DNA of 64,000 nucleotides, taken from positions 108,321-172,320 of the forward strand of contig JXTB01000545.1 in NCBI GenBank assembly GCA_002914805.1, given 5' to 3'. Position numbers and translations under genes: made by a program. The DNA is from Parasponia andersonii (lineage: Eukaryota > Streptophyta > Magnoliopsida > Rosales > Cannabaceae). Below the pieces are notes generated by a model. That model did no database searches, was not told the DNA's origin, and was given only the letters and a program-made list of their open reading frames with translations. Of this stretch, positions 49,928 through 62,422 are shown piece after piece. The stretch's first letter is position 1, and each line of letters opens with the position of its first letter.

Positions 49928-51262
49928 GTTTATTTTTGTTGATATTCTAGCATATTTGAGCAAATAAAAGGAGGGTTTTTTCCTTCCAAAAAAGAAAGCA
50001 ATGGAACCTTAGTGATATATTGAGGAAAGATTACAGTACCCGCGTGGTATTGTTCATTTACAAAGAAAATCCCATTGTAATGAGTGGGTCACTTTATTGA
50101 TTTGTTAATTTGTTTGCTTAATTTTTTACTTGACTTTGGATGATGAATGCACGTTAGATTATTTTATATATATATATACAAATATATATTATTTTAAGAT
50201 TGAATTTCAAAATGATAAAGGTAAAATAATAGTAAAAAGGGATAGGTGTTTTCTCTTATTTTTCTTTCTACTCTTAGTTTCTCTTCTTTTAACTAGTAAG
50301 AGTCTTTTTTCTTCTTTTTCTTCACTTCAATGGGGAGTTTTATTTTTTATTTTTTTGTGGTATATTTGAATAATCCTTCCATTTAGAAAGGTATAATTCT
50401 ACCCAAATTTAGACTTATGATGGTAATTTAGATATGTGGTGGTTTTAGTCTACTTAGATTTTGATCTATGATAGTTTTGGTTTTTTTTTTTATTTTTTTT
50501 TATTTTTTTTTTATTTTTGTCAATTTAGTCTATACAAATTTAGATCTATAGTTGTTTTAGATGGATCTTTATTTTTTTTTTTATCTTTTTAGTATGATTA
50601 TCTTCCAAATTTGTATAATTTTTTACTCAAATCTAGATAATAAAGATTTTAGATTTAAAACAAGAGACTTCAATAATTGAGTGGAGGATCATATTTTTTT
50701 TTTATCTTTTTAGTATGATTATCTTCCAAATTTGTATAATTTTTTACTCAAATCTAGATAATAAAGATTTTAGATTTAAAACAAGAGACTTCAATAATTG
50801 AGTGGAGGATCATAATAAACCAACAGAAACATAAGTCCTCTTTTTTATGAGTTAATTTCGTGAGAATTCTAGGACACAAAATTCTTCCATTAATTTTAAT
50901 TTATTTCTTACAGTGTTTACTTTATATCTGAATACCCTTTAATGGGTATTATTCTTTTTTTTTTCTATTATTAATAAAAGTATTTTTCCTTAAAAAATTT
51001 TATATTTCAGAATTATTTCACACTTTGGGATGTAATATATTTATGGGCAGCTTTAATCTGTAGACAAAGAAATTAAAATTATATATATTCAAAGTATATA
51101 GATACATACACTCCAAATCGATAGTATTCTAAAGTGAAAACAAAACCACGCAAGGTTCATGCTGCATGCATCTAGACTTAAGAAGTTCTTGCAGCAATGT
51201 GATTAATGCACTAAACACTCTTTTTTTTCTCCCAAACCAACTTATTAACATTAACAAAAGTA
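49928..51262. other. Intergenic region downstream of receptor kinase 2
   Basis: Contains poly-T rich sequence and one tandem duplication (listed separately). The last few hundred bases before 51263 should hold the 3' UTR of the minus-strand kinase. Confidence 0.45.
50572..50813. repeat. 121-bp tandem duplication
   Basis: Copies 50572-50692 and 50693-50813, nearly identical (tagtatgattatcttccaaa... to ...gagtggaggatcat). They lie about 450 bp beyond the stop codon of receptor kinase 2. Confidence 0.9.
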
Positions 51263-54200
51263 CTAATTAGTTCTGGCCCTCTCACTTGCGGTTTCGTGAC
51301 CCATGGGACGACTAGTAACAATTGCCTTGCTGTTGTCTATAGAATTACTCTGAGTTGTTCCTTCACAATTACCAATCTCCATATTCAATGCTTCCTCTAA
51401 TTCTTTTAATACCCATTTCATATCTTTCCTGTCTTTTGGACTTTTTTGTATACAAGTCATGGCTGTGTTTACGGTTTTCCAGACAGAATTGGTCTTGTAA
51501 GTTCCTTGCATTCTTGAATCTATTATTTCCTCAAGTTCTTTTAAGCTAGTTACCAGTTCAGATAAATGGATGGAGGAATTGTTGTCAGAGGCTTTTATCC
51601 ATGCTTCCTTGCCAGTGATTAGCTCCAATAGAATAACACCAAAGCTATAAATGTCACTTTTCTTGTCTAGCTGTCTAGTTTTTCCAAATCTGGAGACACA
51701 GAAGCCACATTTAAATCATTAGATCCAAAATATGTCCTGAAAATAAATTGATCTTTCATAAGATGATATAGTATCAATATTAAAGATGATGTGAATGAAA
51801 ATTAGTCTGTTACAGATATTTCGCCTGTAGTTTTTTATTTTTATTTATTTTTGAATAAGATGATATAGCATCAATATTAAAGGTGATGTGAACGAAAATT
51901 AGTCTGTTACAGATATTTCCTCTGTAGTTTTTTATTTATTTTTGAAAGTTTAATCTTGTATTCTTGAAAATTACATTTTACTATTTGGGATTGCAATATA
52001 AGATTTTAATTTTACACTTAAAACGTCTAATTTTGTGGAAAAAGTTTTAATTAATGAAAACACACTCCTCTTTCTTTGTTTTGAAACATCAATTATTTAT
52101 ATACAATTTATAAATTAATAAAAAATCATTATCACATTCAATACAGAACATAAGTTTCCAATTAATAAAGAATTTGTCTGAAAATAATTTCAATTTCCAA
52201 ACACTAACGAGAATGAAGTTTCGTCGATTAGAAATTTTTTTTTTCCAAATATTAGATCTTTAGTGGTGAAATGAAAGTTTATGTTGGATTACTAGGGGGT
52301 GATAGTTTCCTTGAATTCAGGATAGAATTATTTAAAATAAAAGACAACATGGGATATATTTGTAATAAAACCTTTTATTGTTTAATAAATTTCTCTTCTA
52401 AAATTTTCTAATTTGAAGCCGAATGAAAATTGGCTAAATTGAAAATTTGAAATTCATTGCTTAATCTTTTGCTTTTTATCAGACAGTTACTCTACTGCAC
52501 AAATCTATCCATTAATTAATAATTTAGTATCCTAGCTATACGTGTCTCATTCCTTCCATTACTTTACGTATCAAACACAGTCCAATTATAGAAAAACAAT
52601 AAAATGAAAACAAAAGAAAGGAATGCAAGCATTTCACAAATGATTTATTTTTTTATCCAGCATATAATTATGTTAAATAAGAACTTACTCAGGATCAAGG
52701 TATCCAACACTAATTGGGCCACTGGGATCAGATCTCTGTTCAGCAGTCGTAGTTTCAGCAGAGAAAGCTTTAGACAGGCCAAAATCAGCTATCTTGGCTT
52801 CAAGCTTTTCACTTAATAAAATGTTGGATAGTTTTAGATCTCTATGGACTATAGGGGTTTTGCGGTCCTCGTGTAGATACTTAAGTCCTGAAAGTTTTTT
52901 TTTTTGAAAAAAAGAACTTTGTCATTCACAAAAGACTGGACGAATTTAATGTTAAAATTAAAAAAGAAAAGAACGGAAGTATTTGAAAATAAAACTTAGT
53001 TAACAAAATAATAATCTTGAATCTCAATCCCGAACACGTATAACATTTGAATCATTATCATCACCTAGTGCAACTTCAACAGCAATTTGAAGTCTCTTTT
53101 CCCAGGAATCCAGAACTTCGACCGCGTCTGTAGACAAATGGGCTTATCTGATTAAGTGAATTCTTTCATTTTTTTTAATTAAATAAAAAAGAAAAAGAAA
53201 GAAGGTAAGCTTATATTTACTCTATACATAAGTTACTTTTCAAAAAGAACGAAAAACATCATAAATAATTACCCGGTGATATGTGCTGCTTCAAATTTCC
53301 CTTAGCCATGTACTCGTAGATGACTGCCATGTTGTCTCCATCATTACAGTACCCAATGAGAGAAACCAAATTTCTATGATGAACATTCATTAAGTTGTTT
53401 ACCTGCAACGTATGTATATAAACAGTTAATTACGCCATCCATTAACTATAACGAATTAATCCAACAACTTACTTAAATTTAAGGGAAATAACATTGTAAA
53501 AGTAGTACCATTATCACAAACATCAAAAATTAATTATTGTGTTTGCATGCCGAATGATATGAATGACAAAGTGCGTTTCTTGGTAATATTTAAAATGTGC
53601 CAACGTTTAACGGGTTAAATTAAAGATATATATGAGAAATAGATAAAGTTGAAAATCGAAAGGGGGAAAAGCTCACTACCTTTAATTATCTCAAACTCTA
53701 ATTTTGACAATATATTTGAATCGGTGTGAACGATTAGAGAAAAATAAAAACAAATAAAAGATTTTATTTGATATTCATAAAATAGTTTATTTGATATTCA
53801 TAAAATAGTTTAGTGTTATATATAATATCCCTTTAAATACTCATATATATTTGAGGAATTTAGGCCGACCCTTTAAATACTCCATATATATTTGAGGAAT
53901 TTAGTTCATGAACTCTAAAATCCAAAAATAAAAAATTGAAAACAATACTTGCATTGTTTATTCTTTTGACAAGTACAGTGTGGGCTTTGAAAAATATTGG
54001 ATGAACTTTGAAAAATAGCATAAAATTGAAACAACACTTGCATTATTTATTCTTTTGACAAGTACCTGTTGGGCTTTGAAAAATATTGGATGAACTTTGA
54101 TAAATAGAATATTTTTTAAGCGGTCACGAAATATTAGATTTCAGAAATATCAGATGTAAAAGATTACTTGGAAAAATGCCATATTTTAATTCCATTACTT

Positions 54201-57191
54201 GGAAAAATGCCATATTTTAATTCCTGTTTTTGATAATGCTACATCTTGATTCCCACATTTTTAAATATTGACACTTAATAGTTATCTCAAGTATTAGAAA
54301 AAACCTATATTAGTTATCTTAAGTATTTTTGACAAGTTCAGAGTTAACATGAATGGTTACCAAGTGGTAAAAAGTGGTTTTCATTTAAAAATAATATGGT
54401 ACTAATTAGTATTTTCTATATAAATCTAGGATCTTTCAAAGATCACCTGTGGTTTTTGGAAAAAAAAAATGATGATATAATACAGTAAAATAAAATAGTA
54501 GTGTCATGTTGTTAGAATTTGGCTAAATATTAAAAATGTGAAAGAAGCCAAAGTCCTATATCATTAGAAGGTAGAGAGGAATAGAAGCTTAAACACTATA
54601 TAAGAAGGTTATCGCCTTAGTTACTAATCACCCCAAATCAGAAGCATTTCAATTATTTCTTTCTGATTAAATTCCTTTCTTTTCTCTTTCTATGTGTTTT
54701 CTTTGTGTAAGAGGAATGTTCAAAGAGTGGTGATGAAAGATGTGAGTGAGATAGTGAAATTTTTCATACAGTAGAATTCTTTTCTCATGATAGTAGTTTT
54801 TTCCTCTATTATTTTGATATTTATTGAAGTAAGATCCTGGAAGTGACAAATCTAAGTCAATTAGGTTCCCAACAAGTGATATCAGAGAATGTAGGTTCTT
54901 TAGTACGCTGGAGCTTGGTGTAGTCTAAGAAATCTTTTTTGGTATTTTACAAGCTAGAAGTGTAGAGCGAGATATCAGGAAACAAGTTTTCAACTCCGGT
55001 TAGAACTGATATGAAGAAATTTGATAGGAATATCAATTTTGGCTTATGGCAAATATAAGTAGTCAAGGATTTGTTGATTCAATCAGGATTACACAAAGCT
55101 TTGAAGGGCAGAGATTTTGAGAAATCCAGTACGAGCAATAAAGATTGGGAAGATATAGATGAGAAAGCTATAATTACGATATGCATATGTTTGGCCAAGA
55201 ATGTTCTTGTTAGTGTGCTTGGAATAACAACAGCTAAGGATCTCTAAGAAAAGCTTGGAGAGTTGTATCAAGCAAAAGGTGTCTCAAATTGAATATACCT
55301 AAAAGAACAGTTTCATACATTGCATATGAATGAAGATACAAAAATTTATGATAATCTAAGTATCTTGAATGGTATCATTTTTTAACTGGAGGCTATTAGA
55401 ATTAAGATTGTAGATGAAGATAAGGCATTACGATTCATTTAGTCTTTTCCATCTTCCTATGAGCATATGAAACTTATTTTGGTATATGAGAAGGAGACTA
55501 TAGTTTTTTCTGAAGTCACTAGTAAACTTTTGTCTAAAAAAAGAAGGTTGATGGGTGATGGAAGTAATGTTCCATCTGAGGATTCAGCATTCCCAATTGA
55601 CACTAGGAAGAAAAACTCTGAAAAAAAAAGAATGTAATCTAGTGGGGGTGTAGACAATCTTGGCACCTAAAAAAAATTGTCAAAAAAAAATGGAACGAGT
55701 TTGGCTAAAAACTCCAAATTTAGTGATGCTGCTAATCCTATGGCATATCGCTAATTTCCAAAGACGCCATAAAAAATGATGTGTCAATATTAGGGGCAAG
55801 TTTAGGGTTCACAAGTTGCACACGGGGATTAGTTTGGCATTAATGCTTGGTATGTGATAGATGATGTCGATGGCTAATGAGTTTCCAAAAAAAGCCAAAT
55901 TGTGGGAGTTGGACCATAATTTTTTAGCACAGTTTTTTCGACATATGCCAAAGTGAAATTCTTAGAATTCGTTTATTCTAAGTATGCACTCATATGGTGG
56001 AGTATGATTGCCGATAAAGACATTATTTGTAGTAGAAGTTATAGATATTTTTATTATTTAACCAATGTGGAGATTGTTAGAATTTGGCTAAATATTAAAA
56101 ATATGAAAGAAGCCAAAGTCCCACATCAGTAGAAGATGGAGAGGAATGGAGGCTTAAGCCTTAGATAAGGAGGTTATCTCTTTGGTTACTAATCACCCCA
56201 AATTAATTCTAAGTATGTACTCATATGGTGGAGTATGACTGTCGATAAAGACAGTATTTGTAGCGGAAGCTATGGATATTTTTATTATTTAGCCAATGTA
56301 GACATTGTTAGAATTTGGCTAAATATTAAAAATGTGAAAGAAACCAAAGTCCCACATCGGTAGAAGATGGAGATGAATAGAGGCTTGAGTCCTATATGAG
56401 GAGGTTATCTCTTTGGTTACTAATCACCCTAAATTAGAAGCATTTTAATTTCTTTCTTCTGATTAAATTCTTTTCTTTTCTCTTTGTATTTTCTTTTCAA
56501 GGAGAGAGTTTTATTTGTGTAGGAGGAGTGTCCAAAGAGTGAGATGAAAAGTGTGAGTGAGAGAGTATTTGTGAGAGAGCTTGGTGTGTTGGTGTCATTG
56601 GTCAAAAAGAGAGAAATCTATGTAATTATATAAATTTTTTATATAGTAGAATTTGTTTTTGAGGGTAGTAGTTTTTTTTTTTATTATTCTGATATTCATT
56701 GAAGTGAGATCCTAGGAACAGAATCTGAGTCTATTAGATTCCTTACACGTATAATATGTAATTTTTTTTTTGAAAATTTACGGCATAAAATCAAATTTTG
56801 CTTTTAAATTCAAGTACCGTGTTGGTTTATTTCAATTATTCTGTTTTTGTTCGATAATTTTGTACCTCAATATTAATCATACTAAAGCACGTCAATTGGA
56901 ACTAGTATCTGAAATTTGATAACAACTATATATCTTTGTGGAAAATAAACTCAGTATGTACCTCATTTTGAAATTCCTTAGCTCCTTGAGTAGATTTCTG
57001 CGAGCGCAACTTAACTGCTACTTGAGTTACTTGAGTCCCATTCTTTACCTCGCCCAGGTAAACTTTTCCGAATCCTCCTTCTCCAAGACATTTTTTGTTG
57101 TCGAACTTGTTCGTTATTGTTTTTAAGTCTTCATACGTAAACCGTCGAATTCCAGAGTTGCAAAACCATTTTTCCTTGAATCCTGAAATTA
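51263..57191 (-). CDS. Receptor kinase 2: cytoplasmic kinase exons (9-13)
   Basis: [15 protein letters not shown] and the Gly loop in exon 9, [12 protein letters not shown] in exon 10, [14 protein letters not shown] in exon 11, [19 protein letters not shown] and the DFG block in exon 12, and YLDPEF across the exon 12/13 junction, then [19 protein letters not shown]. Subdomain VIb has Leu (DLKLSN) where gene 1 has Pro (DLKPSN). The C-terminal tail is shorter than in gene 1 by four codons. Confidence 0.92.
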
Positions 57192-60100
57192 CTGTCCCGA
57201 AAGCAAATATTAGTTTTGAAGTTTGTACAATTTTATTAAAATGAAATTAATTTTTAATATAGATTTTGTCATTTTGATCCAAGTTTGGTTTACAGTTATA
57301 TAAACTTACTCATTGATTAGTTTCTAAGATGTATTTTTACTATATCTATTCTTATATAATAAAAATGTATTATTTGTGGTGAGAAAACTATGGTCAGAAA
57401 ATATCATGCATATGTTCATTTATTAATTTATTAAGAGAGTCATATCGGCTAACATAACATCTGAAAAATAATATAATCATGACTCTTCCAACCAAAAGCA
57501 GTCCTCCAGATAGTAAGAGAAAACTTAGCAAGAAGGCGGGCAACAGCATTTCCACAATGATGAAATGTTGAAAGATTTACACGCCCATATTATAAGCAAT
57601 AACATTAATATATTGCACTACACAACATGAAAACCTGCACCACTTGGGAGTTAATAGCCTTGATGGCGTACGTTAAGGGCATCAGACTCAACCACATCAA
57701 TTGAGAGGCCACCATATAGTTTTTTATGTATATCTTGAATGATAGTGATTCATAATATAGAAAAAATTTTAAAATCCCAGTTAATGCATATATGTTTTTG
57801 TATGTGTATATATGTATATTACTATGTTTACTCATTATCTATTAGTCTGTCAAGTAGTTTTATATTATGACAAAGTTAGGAGAAAGTTAGGAGTACTTGG
57901 AAGGACGGGTGCTAGATTATTAAAAATTAATATCTTTTTCCTTTACATTTTCCTCAACAAACCACACAAGGGAAAAAAGTTTATGATGAATGTAACCATG
58001 CTTTTTCCTCCTATTACCGTAAGCATGAGAATTTCTTCTTCTTTTTTTTTTTTTCCCTTTCCTCTCACATTTTCCTTTCAACTTTCTCCATCAAAATATT
58101 GTAACTTAATCATTAATGCATGAGAGGGCAGCTCTAAATTGACACATACAGCCGTGCCTTTGTGCACTATGCTATAGAGAAAGAAAGAAAAATTGAAGAA
58201 ATAGAAGCACATCATTAAGCCCCTTGATCAAGTAAAGAGGATGATAGTTTACAATTAATTACTACATTCTAGATGTTACCAACGATACGGAAGAAAGAGA
58301 GTAAAAATGGATATAATTAGTTACAACGATGAGGAAGTAGTTACCTTTTTGCCAGATTGATTTACGGTAGCACACGATTAGAATTACCATCGCAACGAGT
58401 AGAGTTGACACAGCAACAGCGGCAAAAGTAATTGCCTTATTTTTCTTGTGTTTGCAAGGATTCAGATAACAAAGTTTTGGGTTTTCATAAAGGCTGCGGG
58501 TAAGGAATTACATGCGGTTATTTTGTTTTGTAAGTATAAAGTTAAAAACACAATGTAGCAAAGGGACATTAATTATTTATAAAAGACAAATAGTTATATT
58601 CGATATTGACTAAAATTACCTCAAGTTTAATGCTCCTGTCTGTGACTTTTCCAAAAGACTCTTAGGTACCGAACCTTCAAGCTTATTCCCCGCCAAGTTT
58701 CTGAATAACAGTGCAAAGATTTCATATTGTTTATATCATGTAAGTATGACAGGCACATATACAATTATAAGCTTTACTCTTTAATACATAGATGACTTGG
58801 ATTACCTGTACACAAAGATACATACACATTGATAGCTCATAAAAGTAACTTACAGGACTTCTAAAGATGACAATTCTGCTAAAGAGTCTGGTATGGATCC
58901 CGTCAAATTGTTGTGTGATAAGTCCCTGATATAAAAATAGTTAAAAAAAAAAGTTTTACGGAAAGAAGTCAATCACGCACTCACAAGAGAACAAGAACAA
59001 TAGTGATTTTTTTTTTAAAAAAAAATTCTATTTGATAAGGAAATCAATATTGAACTTTAGTAATAGTTACAATTAAATAGGTTGGAAGGAATTCCAATGA
59101 AAAATTTAATATTGATGTTATAACCGTTAGAATTTAATCTAAATATCAATATTGATTTTCCTATCCGTATTATATTAGCATTCCATATATGTATATTGTA
59201 CTTATATTTAATAAGGGAAACTTATACATGTGTATATGTAATGAGGACAAAAATCACATGTCCCTCGAACCCTGACCACATTGTCTTCTCAATCAAAATT
59301 TGTCACATTTTATCTCACTTTAATAGTTTAAAATAACAGACCATGTTTAAGTTTAAAACAAGGATTATCTAAAGTTCTCAAACAAACCACAAAGGCACAA
59401 AGCCATCTGGGTGGAATTAAGATATCTGTCAAATTAATAATCTTCTGTCAACTTATGTAGTACTAAACTGTACGCACTTATTTCAAACGGAAATTAAAAA
59501 CAAAGAGAGCGAAAAAAAGAATTAAGCAATTGAAAAATATATTGCTCAATCTCCTCCTTTTAAAATAAAGTGTCAAAAATTTTAATGGTTATATATAAAT
59601 TGATTAATGATTATTTGACAGTTGATTTTAAATTTTCTATGGATCCCTCAAATTAAGCTATTTGAAATGCAAGGTTCAAATGGATATACTCATAATTATT
59701 ACGGGAAAAAACCATTTGCTAATTGTAAAAATTAATAAAATACCACTAGCTAATTGCACTTAGAAACGTGACGTCCATAATGTTTTTTAATGCTTATTTT
59801 CTTTTTTATTTTTAAATTCTATGTAGTGACTCTTTCAGTAGAGGTTTCTACTTTAGTTTGAAAGTGCTAAATTGAGGTGACGTGGCGAAAATTTTAAGTG
59901 GGGGATATAGGATCATGAACTTGGGACAAAGGATTTCCATCCAATTAATTTACGTAATATACGTACTAGTGACGTCTAATATATATATATATATATATAC
60001 ACTAAATAACATACTTTGTTCATTTAAAAAAAATAATAATAACATAATTTGTTACACCTAGGAAATGCTTAATTGAATACTTACAGCACTCGTAATGATT

Positions 60101-62385
60101 TGAGATTTGAAAGTGAGGCTATTATATCTCCCATCAGTTCACTTGAGCTGAGGTTTCTGCATGCTCATAATTAATTATTGGTATAATTCAATAAATAATA
60201 CGTCAGAAATTAGCTTTTAATCTAATTGCTTTCATGCGTGACCGCTAGTACTTTATTGTACAACAAGTATGTACTAAATACACTATAGTCAAGATAAATT
60301 TAGTACGTATATATAGCATCGAAACGAAAATTAATATAAATATACTCACAATGAGACAATCCTAGGAGGGTTGTCGGAGTTGCAGCCCAACCTAGACCAG
60401 GAGAAATTTGTGGGAACGCAAGGATCTCCTTGCCAGCTGTCTTCAGTTATCCCGTATGTTTGTTTGATTTTCATCATAGCCGTTACTATATATATATATA
60501 TATAGTCGGTGAATATATACATATATATATATATATTAATCTCAACATAAATATAAGTATATACAATTATTTGGGTAATTTATTCATTTGGTATATATTT
60601 CCTTATACTTCTTTTTCTTTTCTTTGCTTTTCTTTTTTTTTTTTTTCTTCTGAATGGATTTTCTTTTTGAATAAATTTTTGCATTAAAAAAAAGGCAAAT
60701 ATACTGTTCCCTATCCTTTTGGTAGATAATACTCCCAGCTTTTTTTAAGCTGTATTTTTCTTTCTTGTCTTGCTTTCACGAAAGTTAAACAATATTTTTA
60801 ATATTAAAGAAATAATTTGAGATACTTATAGCTAGTGATCTCTGTTTATGCTCAGCTCTTGCTTTTACTTTCATTGAATAATGTTCATGATTTTAAACGA
60901 TCAAGACAAAATATGAATGAATATACACATTACCATCTTCCGGATTTGAAGGTGACTCTTCGAGTGGTATTACAACAAAAATCTCCAAGGCATTCAGGAT
61001 TGGTGTATATTTAGAGTCAGTAGTAGCCTGAATAGAGATCTGAACATTTCCCCTAACTGAAGTGTTTTGGTAAACATTCAAGGTCTTCATGTATTCTGGA
61101 GAATTAAAAGGTCCCTGACGGTTACCATTAATGGTGACAGTGAAGCGTCTTTGGTCTTGTGATGAGGACTGTAAAGTTCCAGCAAAATAAAGGTAAACAG
61201 AGAACTCAGAAGTAGGCTTTGCAATATTGCTGAAGGTGTATGTCATTCCGCTGTAACCCTGTATCGGCTGGACGAAGGTTTTCAAGACTGTAGCTGCTGG
61301 TTGTTCACTATACACAATGCTAAAGTCTGATCTGGTAGAAGTCCAAGAACTGATTGTGTTGTTAACAGGCAAATTCTGCTCCCACACGCGATCGTATACA
61401 TCATCTTTGTACCTAATTAAGGTTCAGATATAAATACGCGTATGTACTAAAACTAGCTCAGTATTAGGTTAGGTTCAAGTTTCATGAAGTGTGTGAGTAT
61501 ACGAGAAGGAGGGTAAAAGTTCGAGTTTTTATATAGTCAAAAAATATTATATTCCGTCAAGGCTCACTCAACAACAACAACAACAAAAAAAAAAAAAAAG
61601 GCATTTGGACGATAGATCATAGGTTGCAGGATAAAACCTTTTAAAATTCAGAAGTCACAGTAAAATTCAGATGTCAAATATATAAAATATTGACCTATAA
61701 AATTATTTGTACACTTTGATATAGTTTCTTTGTAGAGATAGATTTAAATAGAAAATTATAAATTTCAAATTAAATAATAATGGATATGTACTCTTATAGT
61801 AATATTTTACCTGAAAAGCATGGTATTACTAAATGGGGTTGCTCCACAGTCATATCGGTTAACCAATCCTAGTAGTTTGGCAGGGCTTGTTTGGTACAAG
61901 GAATTGGTCACCAAAGGCCGCAACTGCAGCGCAGAAAGAATAGGTGTTCCACGATTGATATTGACAAGGCACACATCTATGCTGTCCGCGGTGGTAAAAT
62001 AAACAACATCGCTAAAACTTATTTGTTCTGTGTTTATTGTGCGCAAGCGAGTGACCCCAATATGCAAGTCAAATACCGGGTAAGAATTTTTACCATCATA
62101 ATTCCCGTAATAGAAAAAGGCCGTGATGAGGTAATTTACGTTTTTACCCTCTTTTGTTCTCACTGTATAACAATTTCTTGTTCCATTCGGGAAACTTCTC
62201 AAGTTTTTGAAGAAAGGCCAAACATTTCTAGTCTCCGATGATATTGGATGTACTTCTCCTGTGTCGATGTACGCTCTGTCGGTCACGAAGTATCTTCCCA
62301 AGTCGTCCTGGTAGTCTTCGGCTGCTCCAGAGTCAATGTTCAAGAAACCTTGAAAAGGAAAATAAAAATTATATGTAGTTAATTG

Positions 62386-62422
<37 letters not shown>

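Larger units (their letters stand above)
54505..56752 (+). mobile_element. Gag-only Ty1/copia element B (TR-GAG-like) in intron 9 of receptor kinase 2
   Basis: Body 54510-56747. The 5' LTR 54510-54874 starts TGTTAGAATTTGG and ends CCCAACA, followed directly by an iMet-type primer site (AGTGATATCAGAG). The 3' LTR 56306-56747 ends TTACA. A partial extra LTR copy starts at 56075. Flanking CATGT and CGTAT agree at 3 of 5 positions. The roughly 1.2 kb interior has only gag-like coding, clearly related to element A at 5225-7843 (shared blocks such as aagctagaagt...agcgagatat.aggaaacaag). No pol. Gag is broken in several places. It lies antisense to the host kinase gene. Confidence 0.8.

Noticed and set aside
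57605-58123. ORFs in intron 8 of receptor kinase 2
   Set aside because: They align with the matching intron of gene 1 and show no protein-like conservation.
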